Shown here piece after piece: positions 43,846 to 53,906 of a DNA stretch of 64,000 bases. Under the pieces are notes generated by a model. The model saw nothing but the letters and a program-made list of their open reading frames with translations. It did no database searches and was not told the origin of the DNA. Position 1 is the first letter of the stretch. Each line of letters opens with the position of its first letter. The stretch lies in the NCBI RefSeq assembly GCF_000018605.1, contig NC_010003.1, positions 1,278,501-1,342,500 on the forward strand, read 5' to 3'. This stretch comes from Petrotoga mobilis SJ95. GTDB taxonomy: Bacteria; Thermotogota; Thermotogae; Petrotogales; Petrotogaceae. Both the position numbers and the translations under genes were made by a program.

Positions 43846-46287
43846 CTACTCTTCATCATTTGCTTGAACTTCAATCGCCCCGACAACTGAATCGTCTTCA
43901 TCCAGTCTTACAATTATAACACCTTGGGTGATCCTTCCTAAAACATTTATATTATTTACATTTACCCTAATAGCCTTACCTTTTTTAGTAAATATCAGTA
44001 TGTCTCTCCCATCTTCGACACTCATAGTAGCAACTATTGGACCTATTCTAGATATATCTCGTACCGTTTTTACACCAATTCCTCCACGATTCTGCGGTTT
44101 GTAAGAATGGAAAGAAACTCTCTTCCCATAACCCCTTTCAGTGATCAACAAAAGTTTTTTACCTTCGTCGACCTTTACCACGTTGATCACTTCATCGCCT
44201 TCGCGCAATTTAATTGAGTTGACACCCATTGCGGTTCTTCCCATCGTACGTACCTGGGAAGAGTTAAACATTAACGACATCCCTAGCTTTGTCACAATTA
44301 ACAAATCTCTATCTGATCCGTCAAGCAAAACTACATCCACAACTACGTCTTTATCAACCAGATTGATTGCTCTAATACCGGAAGCTCGTGCACTGCTGAA
44401 CTCTCTCAAAGAGGTTCTCTTCACCTTGCCTTGTTTTGTAAAAATGAGAATATCCTTATCGTAATCACCGTCTAAAGATATGGCAACGATGCTTTTTATC
44501 TCTTCCCCTTCATCTAAACTGATGAAGTTAGCGATATGCTTGCCTTTTGTATTTTTCAAAGTAGTCTCTATCTCGTATGCGTTTATTTGATACGCTTTAC
44601 CAGCGGAACTAAATAACATTAATTTGGATAATTTGTTAGTGTATATGACCTCTTTTACGTCATCTTCATCAGAAATTTTTAATCCTTTTACTCCTTTTCC
44701 GCCTCTCCCTTGAACCTTGTATTCCGAAGAAGGAATGGCTTTGAGATATCCCCACTTGGTCAAAACTATTACCACATCTTCATCTTGAATCATTTCAACC
44801 TCTTCGGCTAAATCCCCTTTGTTATACAGTATCTCCGTTCTTCTTTTATCACCAAACTTGTTTGCTACTTCGTCCAGCTCTTCTTTAATAACTCCTAACA
44901 GTCTTTCTTTTTTCTGCAGAATATCCATGGCATTTTCTATATCTTTGTATAGGTTCTTCAATTCTTCACTCAAATTGGTACTTTCAAGTTTTGAAAGACT
45001 GATCAATCTCATGTCTGCGATAGCTTTTGCCTGTTCTTCACTCACACCTATTGTTTCTTGAAGATTTTTCAAAGCTTCCTGAGGATTTTCTGAGTTTCGT
45101 ATGATCTCAACCACCGTATCAATACCTTGAACCGCTTTGATAAGCCCTTCAACTATATGAGCCCTTTTCCTTGCCTTCTCTAACTCGTACTTTGTTCTTC
45201 TTGTTATGACGTTAACCCTGTGATCCAAGAAGCTCTGTAAAAGCCCCTTCAAATTCATCAAAGAGGGCTTTTCGTTATCGATTACATTCATTTGAACGTA
45301 AAAATAGGATTGAAGATTTGTGTGCTTGAACAAATCGTTGATCAATTTCTTAACGTTAGCGTTTTTTCTCAGCTCTATTACCAGTCTTATTCCCTCTTTA
45401 TCACTCTCATCTCTAACGTCTTTTATCCCGACATCTTTCTTTTGTTCCTTAGCCTTAACCACGTATCTTACAATTTGTTCGATGATATCGGCTTTAGAAA
45501 CGTTGTAGGGAATCTCATCAAAAACGATAGAGGTTCCTTTACCTTCGTCCTCTATTCTGTACTTTCCTCTAATCGTTATCTTCCCTCTACCTGTTTCATA
45601 GAGTTCTTTCAACCCTTCTCCGTCCACAACTTGGCCACCTGTTGGGAAATCAGGTCCTTTAATATGCTTCAACAGATCCGCTACTTCAGATTCGGGTTTT
45701 TCTATTAACAATTTCAAAGCTGCTACAAGTTCGTTTAAATTATGAGGCGGGATATTGGTAGTCATTCCCACGGCTATCCCGCTTGCTCCGTTCATCAAAA
45801 GATTAGGCACCATTGTAGGTAAAACAACGGGCTCACTCAGAGAACCATCGAAATTCTCCCTAAAATCTACAGTTTCTTTCTCGATATCCTTGAGCATATA
45901 CTCTCCAAGTTCAGGCATACGGGCTTCTGTGTACCTCATAGCCGCAGGAGGATCACCATCAATCGAGCCAAAATTTCCTTGTGCCTCAACCAAAGGATAC
46001 CTCATAGTAAAAGGTTGCCCCATTCTAACTAAGGCATCATAAATAGCCGCATCTCCGTGTGGGTGATACTTACCCATCACTTCACCAACGATACGGGCAT
46101 TTTTTTTGAATGAAGAGTTATGTTTCAACCCCAATTCGCTCATTGAGTAAAGTATTCTTCTCTGAACAGGTTTCAACCCATCTCTAACATCGGGTATAGC
46201 CCTGCTTACAATAACGCTTAATGAATAAAGTAAGTAAGAAGTTTTTAATTCTTCAGTAAAATCTTTGATAAATATTTTATCGTCCAT
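43846..46287 (-). CDS. gyrA: DNA gyrase subunit A
   Basis: Breaks and rejoins DNA during supercoiling. The N-terminal winged helix has [33 protein letters not shown], and AMRYTEARM with the catalytic Tyr. A coiled coil and tower region follow (about 340-490). The C-terminal six-blade domain (about 500-805) includes the GyrA box [12 protein letters not shown], which marks it as gyrase and not topoisomerase IV ParC. 813 residues. gyrB is not in the window. Confidence 0.96.
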   Translation of the reverse strand: MDDKIFIKDFTEELKTSYLLYSLSVIVSRAIPDVRDGLKPVQRRILYSMSELGLKHNSSFKKNARIVGEVMGKYHPHGDAAIYDALVRMGQPFTMRYPLVEAQGNFGSIDGDPPAAMRYTEARMPELGEYMLKDIEKETVDFRENFDGSLSEPVVLPTMVPNLLMNGASGIAVGMTTNIPPHNLNELVAALKLLIEKPESEVADLLKHIKGPDFPTGGQVVDGEGLKELYETGRGKITIRGKYRIEDEGKGTSIVFDEIPYNVSKADIIEQIVRYVVKAKEQKKDVGIKDVRDESDKEGIRLVIELRKNANVKKLINDLFKHTNLQSYFYVQMNVIDNEKPSLMNLKGLLQSFLDHRVNVITRRTKYELEKARKRAHIVEGLIKAVQGIDTVVEIIRNSENPQEALKNLQETIGVSEEQAKAIADMRLISLSKLESTNLSEELKNLYKDIENAMDILQKKERLLGVIKEELDEVANKFGDKRRTEILYNKGDLAEEVEMIQDEDVVIVLTKWGYLKAIPSSEYKVQGRGGKGVKGLKISDEDDVKEVIYTNKLSKLMLFSSAGKAYQINAYEIETTLKNTKGKHIANFISLDEGEEIKSIVAISLDGDYDKDILIFTKQGKVKRTSLREFSSARASGIRAINLVDKDVVVDVVLLDGSDRDLLIVTKLGMSLMFNSSQVRTMGRTAMGVNSIKLREGDEVINVVKVDEGKKLLLITERGYGKRVSFHSYKPQNRGGIGVKTVRDISRIGPIVATMSVEDGRDILIFTKKGKAIRVNVNNINVLGRITQGVIIVRLDEDDSVVGAIEVQANDEE

Positions 46288-46316
46288 TTATTAGTATTAC
46301 CTCCATTAAAAATCTT

Positions 46317-48254
46317 TTAAGAAATCTTTGAACCAGGTTCAACATCTTTATCTACCGTCAGTACACTCAAATTACCGTTTCCATCTTTAGCGGCTAAAAG
46401 CATACCTTCGGATAATTCCCCCATCAATTTGGCGGGTTTTAGATTAGCAATGATTATTATCTTCTTATCAACTAAATCTTCAGGTGAATAAAAGCTCTTG
46501 ATGCCTGCGATCACTTGCCTTTCACCCATCTGCCCTAAATCAAGATGTAATCGCAGTAGTTTGTTAGACTTTTCGATATTTTCTGCCTTTACCACTTTGG
46601 CAACTCTTAAATCTATCTTTTTAAAATCCTCTATTTCTACTATATTTTGAACGTTTTCATTTTCTGGCATTACTTCGTCCTCCTTGTTGATATTTACCGT
46701 TTTAATTATTCTTTTCCAACTCTTCACATCGATTCTTTGGAATATAGGATCACCTTTCACAACTTTAACTCCACTGTGTAAAAGGCCCTTTTCAAGGTTC
46801 TCTCGATTTAAAATTTCCAAACCATAACCTATCTTTTTTAACATCGTTTCAGAAGTATCTGGCATAATTGGATAAATCAAAATAGAAATAATTCGAATAA
46901 CGTCGAGCAGATTGTACAAAACGGTGGACAATCTATCTTTTTCATTTGGATCGTTCCCCAAGATCCAAGGCTCAGTTAAATCGATGTATTTATTAGAAAA
47001 ACGTATGACTTCCCATAGATTTTCAAGGGCTTGTGTAAACTGATACCGCTCCATCAAATTCAAATAAGCGTTTTTCTTACTCTCTAGGAGTTCTAAGAGT
47101 TCTTCATCCACCTTGTCTTTTCTTTCAGGTTTTGGTATGACACCATTAAAATACTTTTCAACCATCGTGAGTGTTCTATGCACTAAATTACTTAAATCAT
47201 TGACCAAATCAGCGTTGTACCTAGTAATTAAGTTTTCTTCCGAAAAATCTCCATCCCTACCAAAGGCGATATCTCTCAACAAATAATACCTTATAACATC
47301 TCTACCATATGCGTCCATCAGAATCCTTGGATCAACGGCGTTCCCCAAAGATTTTGAAATCTTTTGTCCATTGACCGTTAGCCACCCATGTGCGAATACC
47401 TTCTTCGGCAAAGGCAACCCCACTGACATCAACATAGCGGGCCAAATTAGCGAATGGAACCTATTTATTTCTTTTCCAATAAGGTGTAAATCTGCAGGCC
47501 AGTACCTGTTGAATTTCTGTTGATCGTCAGAATAGCCTATCGCACTTACATAATTAATTAACGCATCCACCCAAACATACACCACATGTTTTGGATCACT
47601 CTTTAAAGGTATTCCCCAATCGAAGGTAGTCCTAGTGATGCTGAGATCTTTTAACCCATCATTCAAAATTTGCAACATCTCATTTCTTCTAAAAGATGGT
47701 TCCACAAAGTCCGGATTATTTTCATAATGCTTCAACAATGGTTCGGTATATTTGGAAAGTTTAAAAAAGTAATTCTCTTCCTCTACCCATTTCAATTCTC
47801 TATTACATTCAGGGCAAAGCTTAACGCCATCTTGCGTGACTATCTCAGATTCATCCCAAAAGGATTCATCGTGTATGCAATACCAACCGGCGTACTTTCC
47901 TTTGTAAACGTCTCCATTCTCCATCATCTTATCAACAAACATCTGCACGGTCTTTACATGATAAGCATCTGTTGTTCTAACAAAATGATCGTAACTAATC
48001 CCCATTTCATCCCATAAATTTTTAAATTTTGAAGAAAGCGAATCAACATACTCCTGTGGAGGTATATTCTTCTCTTTTGCTGCCTGTAACACCTTTTGCC
48101 CATGTTCATCCGTTCCAGTCAAAAAGAAAACATCGTACCCCATCATTCTCTTAAATCTCGCTACTATATCCGCAACTATCGTCGTATACGCTGAACCAAT
48201 ATGTGGTTCACTGTTAACGTAGTAAATCGGTGTAGTGACGTAAAACTTATCCAT
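46317..48254 (-). CDS. metG: Methionine-tRNA ligase with C-terminal tRNA-binding domain
   Basis: Class I synthetase. The HIGH-type motif is PHIGSAYTTI (about res 14-23), the KMSKS motif is KISKSLGNA, and one zinc site is CIHDESFW with CPEC. Residues about 540-645 form an OB-fold tRNA-binding domain (DLRVAKVVKAENIEKSNKLL, GERQVIAGIKSFYSPE). The ATG at 48254 after GGAGGTG was chosen over an upstream in-frame codon. 645 residues. First gene of the metG-gyrA-lexA-rpiB cluster. Confidence 0.96.
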   Translation of the reverse strand: MDKFYVTTPIYYVNSEPHIGSAYTTIVADIVARFKRMMGYDVFFLTGTDEHGQKVLQAAKEKNIPPQEYVDSLSSKFKNLWDEMGISYDHFVRTTDAYHVKTVQMFVDKMMENGDVYKGKYAGWYCIHDESFWDESEIVTQDGVKLCPECNRELKWVEEENYFFKLSKYTEPLLKHYENNPDFVEPSFRRNEMLQILNDGLKDLSITRTTFDWGIPLKSDPKHVVYVWVDALINYVSAIGYSDDQQKFNRYWPADLHLIGKEINRFHSLIWPAMLMSVGLPLPKKVFAHGWLTVNGQKISKSLGNAVDPRILMDAYGRDVIRYYLLRDIAFGRDGDFSEENLITRYNADLVNDLSNLVHRTLTMVEKYFNGVIPKPERKDKVDEELLELLESKKNAYLNLMERYQFTQALENLWEVIRFSNKYIDLTEPWILGNDPNEKDRLSTVLYNLLDVIRIISILIYPIMPDTSETMLKKIGYGLEILNRENLEKGLLHSGVKVVKGDPIFQRIDVKSWKRIIKTVNINKEDEVMPENENVQNIVEIEDFKKIDLRVAKVVKAENIEKSNKLLRLHLDLGQMGERQVIAGIKSFYSPEDLVDKKIIIIANLKPAKLMGELSEGMLLAAKDGNGNLSVLTVDKDVEPGSKIS

Positions 48255-48314
48255 CAATGGCACCTCCAAAACTGTTCTACCTTCTTTCCTTTGTCGAATT
48301 GTGAAGCCTATCCT

Positions 48315-48323
48315 ATTATATCA
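48315..48323 (-). promoter_or_regulatory. Extended -10 promoter of metG
   Basis: TGATATAAT on the minus strand: consensus TATAAT (48315-48320) with TG one base upstream. No convincing -35. Confidence 0.55.
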
Positions 48324-48417
48324 CATTGAGATTGTTTTGGTATTCTCATATATTCTCTAGAAGTTTAAGCTTTCAGCAAACTTCAAAGTGAAAGGACACT
48401 AATCAAATCATTAAAAA

Positions 48418-48453
48418 GATATCACCCCTCATAAAAGATATAGGAGTGATATC
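48418..48453. repeat. Nuclease-module hairpin, diverged copy
   Basis: GATATCACCCCT with AGGAGTGATATC. It is a diverged member of the ATATCACTCCT/AGGAGTGATAT hairpin that follows every Rpn gene of the island. Confidence 0.75.
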
Positions 48454-48484
48454 TATTTTAAAAACTCAAGAATCTCTCTACTAC

Positions 48485-48600
48485 CATTACTTCAATATTT
48501 CTTTTAGTTCTTCTATATCCGTGTTTTGGTTTGATAAGTTTATTATTGGTAGTTCTATTGGTTTTACTGGGATTATCTTAGGAAAATTGGCATTTTTAGC
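48485..48600 (-). pseudogene. Rpn nuclease gene remnant with internal deletion
   Basis: Minus-strand translation reads NFPKIIPVKPIELPIINLSN, then QNTD, joined directly to IEELKEILK and a stop. The first part matches residues about 30-60 and the second the last residues of the gene at 55392-56225. About 230 codons between are deleted. Confidence 0.8.
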
Positions 48601-48627
48601 CCCTTTGTGAAAATATTTAGAGCATGT

Positions 48628-48715
48628 CGCTTGACGTTGTGCGGATAAAAAAATCTACCACCAGCAAATTGGGCGAAAAGAAACGCAGCCTTTTATCCGC
48701 TGTTAGGCAATTTTG
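48628..48715 (-). repeat. attC-like imperfect palindrome after hicA
   Basis: Minus strand: GCCTAAC-A-GCGGATAAAA, a central loop of about 50 bases, then TTTTATCCGC-ACAACGT. GCCTAAC fits the RYYYAAC core of integron attC sites, and the stem GCGGATAAAA/TTTTATCCGC is perfect. The second core site fits poorly. It begins soon after the hicA stop, where a cassette attC would be. Confidence 0.4.
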
Positions 48716-48726
48716 GGCTTTCTTTC

Positions 48727-48951
48727 TCATTTCATCGCAGACAAAAACTCTTCAACTGTTATACCAGCACGAGCAATGAGTGACCTCAAAGTTCCTCTTG
48801 CAACTTCACGATGATCAGGGACAGATAGTGTGGCAATGTGTTTCCCCTTCACAAGAATAATATGACTACCTCGTTGCCTTGCTACTTCCCATCCAAGACG
48901 TTCAAAAACTTTTACAACTTCACGCCCGCTTAAAAGTGGAAGTTTTTCCAT
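48727..48951 (-). CDS. hicA: HicA family mRNA interferase toxin
   Basis: Type II toxin of 74 residues. The dsRBD-like fold is recognisable: LSGREVVKVFERLGWEVARQ, then RGSHIILVKG with the catalytic His, and SVPDHREVARGTLRSLIARAGI. It overlaps the hicB stop by one base. The pair has noticeably higher GC than its neighbours, suggesting recent transfer. Confidence 0.93.
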   Translation of the reverse strand: MEKLPLLSGREVVKVFERLGWEVARQRGSHIILVKGKHIATLSVPDHREVARGTLRSLIARAGITVEEFLSAMK

Positions 48952-49157
48952 TAAACCGATACCTCTACTTCACGCATACTAACGGTGAGAGGCATACCTC
49001 TTTCGGCTCGCACCTCAAGGCACTGCTTTATTGCATCTTTGATATTCTCAATCGCTTCTTGTTCGGTTTTTCCTTGACTTACACATCCAGGGATAGAAGG
49101 ACATTCTACTACGAACATGCCATCCTCATCCCGATCAATTGTTACGATAAATTTCAT
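48951..49157 (-). CDS. hicB: HicB family antitoxin
   Basis: A 68-residue antitoxin with the partially degraded RNase H fold: KFIVTIDRDEDGMFVVECPSI, PGCVSQGKTEQEAIENIKDAI. It has no C-terminal DNA-binding domain (no HTH or ribbon-helix-helix), so autoregulation may be weak or need another factor. GAGG precedes ATG. It comes first in the hicBA order. Confidence 0.92.
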   Translation of the reverse strand: MKFIVTIDRDEDGMFVVECPSIPGCVSQGKTEQEAIENIKDAIKQCLEVRAERGMPLTVSMREVEVSV

Positions 49158-49279
49158 AGTTTATCCCTCCTCGTACAAAAGGTTCTCGTATAAAAGGATC
49201 TTTTTATTTATTATTTTAATTATACCAAAAGACTCAATATATTTTATTACAGTAAAAATTTAACTTAACAATATTTCTA

Positions 49280-49288
49280 TGATATAAT
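49280..49288 (+). promoter_or_regulatory. Extended -10 promoter of proS
   Basis: TGATATAAT with consensus TATAAT at 49283-49288; a poor -35 (TTAACT) lies 17 bases upstream. Confidence 0.6.
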
Positions 49289-49338
49289 TTCTCAAAGTAC
49301 AAAAAATTAAATATGCTAAAAAAATCGGAGGGATAATC

Positions 49339-51087
49339 TTGAGATTTTCCAAACTATATGCTCCTACTTTAAAAGAAACACCATCTGATTCTGATATAAA
49401 AAGTTACGAGTTATTGATCAGAGGAGGGTTTATTAGAAAGATCTCATCAGGTGTTTACAGTTATCTTCCCCTTGGATGGAAGGTCATAAGAAAAATCGAA
49501 CAGATAGTCAGAGAAGAAATGGAAAAGATAGGTTCTCAAGAGATCATGCTACCCATAATACATCCAGCAGAGTTGTGGAAAATGACCGGAAGATGGGAAG
49601 ATTACGGACCAGAATTGATGAAACTTAAGGACAGACACGATAGAGAGTTTACTTTAGGTCCCACACATGAAGAAATAGTCACATTTTTGATGAAAAATGA
49701 GCTTAGATCGTACAAACAGTTCCCGGTCAACCTTTTCCAAATAGCCACTAAGTTTAGAGATGAAATAAGGCCAAGGTTTGGGGTGCTAAGGGCAAGAGAA
49801 TTCATCATGAAAGACGCCTACACCTTTCATACCGACTACAACTCATTGCATGAATCTTATCAACATTTCTATAATGCCTATGAAAACATCATAAAAAGAA
49901 TAGGTTTAAAATATGTCGTTGTAGAAGCGGATACCGGTGCAATTGGTGGATCTTTTTCTCATGAATTTCATGTATTGGCGCAAAATGGCGAGGGAGAAAT
50001 ATTTTACTGTGAAAAATGTGGTTATGCAGCCAGTGATGAAAAGGCAAGATCGGGTGAAGATTTTTCAGTAGACGAAAATGAAGCCTTCAAAGAAATGGAA
50101 AAAGTAGACACCCAACACGCCAAAACCATCGAAGAAGTCGCCAAATTCCTGAATGTTTCTGAAAAGAAGTTGATAAAATCTATACTGCTAAGATCCAGCA
50201 AAGGATGGGTGATGGCACTAATTAGAGGAGATTATGAGATAAACCTCGCAAAGGTCAGATCGGTTCTTCAAGATCAAAGCTTAGAACTAGCCGATCCGCA
50301 AGACGTTCTTAAAGAATTTGGTGTAAACGTTGGATTTATAGGCCCAATAAACATACCTGAAAATGTCAAGATTATTGCAGATCTAAGTGTAAAATCCATA
50401 AAAAATGGGGTTATAGGGGCTATGGAAGAAAAAGCCCATTACATCAATGCAAACGCCGAAAGAGATTTCAGAATAAATTTATTTGCAGACATTAGATACG
50501 TAAAAGAAGGCGAAAAATGTCCAACCCAAGGATGTAATTCTACACTCAAACGAACAAGAGGCATAGAAGTTGGTCAAATTTTTGAATTAGGAGACAAATA
50601 CTCTTCAAAAATGAACGCAGTCTTCACCGATGAAAATGGAGAACAAAAACCTTACATAATGGGATGCTATGGATGGGGGGTATCAAGAACCTTAGGGGCA
50701 ATAGTCGAACAATTAAACGATGAAAACGGAATAATCTGGCCAAAAAGCGTTGCGCCTTTTGAAGTGGCAATAATACCGGTTGCCATGAACGACGAAGCAA
50801 TTGTAAGCACATCGCAAGAGATCTACGATTACTTTTTAAAAGAAGGAATCGACGTCATTATAGACGATAGAGAAGTCTCCGCTGGATTTAAGTTCAAAGA
50901 TATAGATCTAATCGGAGTACCGATAAAAATTATTATCGGCAAACGTTTAAAAGAAGGAAAAATTGAGTTAAAACAAAGAGATAAAGAAGAAGGCACATTG
51001 ATAGAGTTCAAAAATGTAAAAGAGTTATACGATAAAGTAAAAGAAAAATTAGAAAACTATGATCCAACTCAAAATTTAACAATCTAA
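49339..51087 (+). CDS. proS: Proline-tRNA ligase, bacterial type
   Basis: Class II synthetase of 582 residues. Motif 1 [20 protein letters not shown], motif 2 [22 protein letters not shown] and motif 3 [17 protein letters not shown] are intact. The editing insertion (about res 225-400: [26 protein letters not shown]) is present, so the enzyme likely clears Ala-tRNA(Pro). The TTG start has GGAGGG eight bases before. It is the only plus-strand housekeeping gene in its area. Confidence 0.96.
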
Positions 51088-51091
51088 CACA

Positions 51092-51178
51092 TTCCTTATG
51101 GGCGGGCAGCGGGGGAAGGGCGCTAATAAAATTATTAAAAAATATCACTCCTCTTTTTAGTTTTATGAGGAGTGATAT
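51092..51178. repeat. GC-rich repeat copy in the opposite orientation, then nuclease-module hairpin
   Basis: After proS comes CTTATGGGCGGGCAGCGGGG then GAAGGGCGCTAATAAA, the reverse complement of the usual plus-strand unit. Bases 51142-51178 form the hairpin ATATCACTCCTC/GAGGAGTGATAT, which can terminate proS. Confidence 0.75.
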
Positions 51179-51232
51179 CTCTATTACTACCACAATTCAC
51201 TTAAAAATACTCAAAAATCTACCTGCAACAAC

Positions 51233-51318
51233 TACTTCAATATTTCTTTTAGTTCTTCTATGGTTATCTCTAACAAGTTATCTCCTATATAATCTATTGT
51301 CTTCTCATCCGCTTTAGA
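51233..51318 (-). pseudogene. Rpn nuclease gene 3' remnant
   Basis: Encodes only KADEKTIDYIGDNLLEITIE and ELKEILK with the stop, the last 27 or so residues of the island nucleases. Homology stops at the inverted-repeat element that begins at 51314. Confidence 0.8.
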
Positions 51319-51519
51319 TCATAATTAATTGTCATCGAAATAGGGTGATGTTTAGATTGTATTCATGTCTTTGAAATTGATTTGTTTTTCGTTAAATGAA
51401 TGTTATATAATTTATTCATAAGAACTTTTATTTCTTCGCTTTATTTTACCATATTCAAACTTTTGTGTGTTTTATTTATTATTATAACAACCTTTCAAAG
51501 ACATCGAATTATGATCTAA
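51314..51519. repeat. 206-bp segment bounded by 13-bp inverted repeats
   Basis: TTAGATCATAATT (51314-51326) and AATTATGATCTAA (51507-51519). The interior is AT-rich without a gene. A further half copy, TATGATCTAAT, lies near 51540. It resembles a small non-autonomous element (MITE). From 51520 to 51674 I see only the approach to the next gene. Confidence 0.5.
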
Positions 51520-51674
51520 CCAATTTTTTCATGAACACCTAATATGATCTAATGAATATTGATAAATGGTTAGAAAGTCGCTGGAGTAGCATTGAAATTT
51601 GATGGTGGAAAAGAAATTAATAAAAAACTTGGATTACAAACTTATTAAACCATTGATTGGGGGGTAGAAAGGAT

Positions 51675-53906
51675 ATGAGTAACTTCAACTTTCCAAAAGG
51701 TTCAGAATGGAGAAAATGGGATTTACAAATTCACGTTCCAGGATCTAAACATGCAGACCAGTACAGCACAAAAAAAGGTAATGATGTTTGGGAAAAATTT
51801 ATTGAATATATCAAAAATTCTGATATATCTGTTTTTGGTATTACGGATTATTATTCTGTTGCTGGTTATGAGACATTTCGAGATAAAATCAAAAATATTG
51901 AAGAACTGAAAAATAAGCAGTTTTTTCCTTGCGTCGAACTTCGACTGGATATCAACGTTAATATAGATTCAGAGCAATTACAATGCCATTTAATTTTTGA
52001 TAGTAATTACGATATTAACAAAATAAAGGATTTTCTCGCTCATCTTCCTCTGAAGAATAAAATGCCAAACGGTGCTGTTGCTTATTGTACTGAGGATGAC
52101 ATTACAGCCTGTGGCGGTTACGATAAAATTAGTATAACGAAAGAAAAACTTGAAGAATCTTTAAAAGGTTCTTTTGGAAATGATCGCCCATTCTTAATCG
52201 CTGGTGTAGCCAGTGGTATGGGCAGTAATAGAGCAATTGCCAATTCAAACATCAAAAAGGAATTATCGGATATTTTCGATGATTTTTGCGATTTATTTTT
52301 TGGCTGTGAGGAAAATAGAGAATATTATCTAAACGAAAGTAGATATGAGAATAAAAGCTTAAAAGCAAAGGCGAAACCGGTTGTTTCTATTTCTGATTGC
52401 CATACTCTTGAGGATTGCAAGAATAGATTAGGGAAAAAATATCCAGTACCAAACAATGAGGGGAAAGACCTTGAAAGATACGGTTTTAGCTGGATAAAAG
52501 CCGATCCAAACTTTGAGGGCTTGAGACAGATTATTTTTGAACCATTTGATCGGGTTGCTTTTGGTTTCGAAAAACCGGAACTCAAAAGGCCTTACTATCT
52601 TATCGATAAAGTGCGATTTCTTGATAATACTGGACAAGACAACTTTTCCTCTGATGCTATTGAAATAAACCAAAATTTGGTAACCATAATTGGCGGAAAA
52701 TCAACGGGGAAGTCATTACTTCTTTACTACATAGCTAAAACAATTGACAGAAAAGAAGTAGAAACCAGGTTTGCCGACCTTTCCGAAGCTTCCCAATATG
52801 ATTTTGATAAATCAGCTGATTTTAATTTTGAAGTGGTTTGGTCAGATGGTGCTAGAATGTATCTTAAAAACACGGAAGGCAGCAATGGTTCGGACGAAAG
52901 AAAAATTTTGTATATACCCCAAAATTACCTTAACAGACTTTCGGAGGAAAACACTGGAAGTCGCGATACTATAAACAAGTTCGTCAAAGATGTTCTTCTG
53001 CAAGATGAAACTGTCCGAGAAAATTATGAAAACAATCTTACGAGAATTAAGGGATTAACTAAATTAATACCTACCAATGTTGCAGATCTTTATCAAATAA
53101 AACAGGAAATTAAAGAGGTAGAAGAAAACATTAAGAAATTTGGTGAAGAGAATGGTATAAAAACATACATCGTCCAATTGAAAAAAGAAGCTGAGGACAT
53201 CAAAAGTAAATCTGGGCTATCCAATCAAGAAATAACAGATTATGAGGCATTACTTGAAAAAGAGAAAGAAACAACCACAAGCATTACTGTTTTATCTGAC
53301 GATAAAAAGAGTCTCGTGTCTTTCAAACAAAATCTAATGCAGCAGTTAGAAAGTTTAGAGAAATTGTACAATGAACAGTCGTCTTATCTGGGTAATGATG
53401 AAATCAAAAAAGAATTCACAAAAGAATTTGCTAAAATTAGACAATTGAAAACCGACCTTTTAACAGCCACTGATGTAGTAATAAAATTTGTCAATTCAAG
53501 TATTGTAGCCTACCAAAAAGAGTTAGAAAAAATCAAAAATGATCTTATTCCGTTTATGGCAAAGGTTAAATTACAGGATGAGTTGAAAAAGAAGAATAAG
53601 GCCATAAGTGATGAGCAGAACAAGTTAAACAAAATAGACCTTGAAAAGAAAAAGCTTGAGTCAAAAGCAGACGCTGAACAAGTTATCGTCGCAAATCAAG
53701 AAGGACAGGAAAAAGGGCGAGATAATAAAAAGTTCAAGTTTGAGTATATTTCAGGAGCCTTAGAAAACTCCTTTGAGTTGCCAGAAGCTAAACAAAAAGC
53801 TATATTATTCAGGAAGGGTATCCGCCAACATGTTTGTGAAGTCCTGGAGGGAGGTCAGATAGCCTTTGAAAAAAGAGAAAAGAAATATGGATTTAGAATC
53901 AGTTGA
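51675..53906 (+). CDS. TrlF-like PHP-domain/AAA ATPase, probably C-terminally shortened
   Basis: A 743-residue protein. The N-terminus resembles a PHP metal-phosphoesterase domain as in TrlF-type proteins (WDLQIHVPGSKHAD near res 14, VFGITDYYSVAGYE, FFPCVELRL). A P-loop follows near residue 335 (IIGGKSTGKSLLLYYIAKT), then long coiled coils (about 440-690). I see no Walker B or ABC signature near the end, which such SMC-like ATPases carry after the coiled coil; the end may have been lost by recombination. It overlaps the AlbA-type gene by about 20 bases. TrlF-type proteins are linked with defence islands. ATG at 51675 was chosen over a TTG at 51657. Confidence 0.75.
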   Translation: MSNFNFPKGSEWRKWDLQIHVPGSKHADQYSTKKGNDVWEKFIEYIKNSDISVFGITDYYSVAGYETFRDKIKNIEELKNKQFFPCVELRLDINVNIDSEQLQCHLIFDSNYDINKIKDFLAHLPLKNKMPNGAVAYCTEDDITACGGYDKISITKEKLEESLKGSFGNDRPFLIAGVASGMGSNRAIANSNIKKELSDIFDDFCDLFFGCEENREYYLNESRYENKSLKAKAKPVVSISDCHTLEDCKNRLGKKYPVPNNEGKDLERYGFSWIKADPNFEGLRQIIFEPFDRVAFGFEKPELKRPYYLIDKVRFLDNTGQDNFSSDAIEINQNLVTIIGGKSTGKSLLLYYIAKTIDRKEVETRFADLSEASQYDFDKSADFNFEVVWSDGARMYLKNTEGSNGSDERKILYIPQNYLNRLSEENTGSRDTINKFVKDVLLQDETVRENYENNLTRIKGLTKLIPTNVADLYQIKQEIKEVEENIKKFGEENGIKTYIVQLKKEAEDIKSKSGLSNQEITDYEALLEKEKETTTSITVLSDDKKSLVSFKQNLMQQLESLEKLYNEQSSYLGNDEIKKEFTKEFAKIRQLKTDLLTATDVVIKFVNSSIVAYQKELEKIKNDLIPFMAKVKLQDELKKKNKAISDEQNKLNKIDLEKKKLESKADAEQVIVANQEGQEKGRDNKKFKFEYISGALENSFELPEAKQKAILFRKGIRQHVCEVLEGGQIAFEKREKKYGFRIS

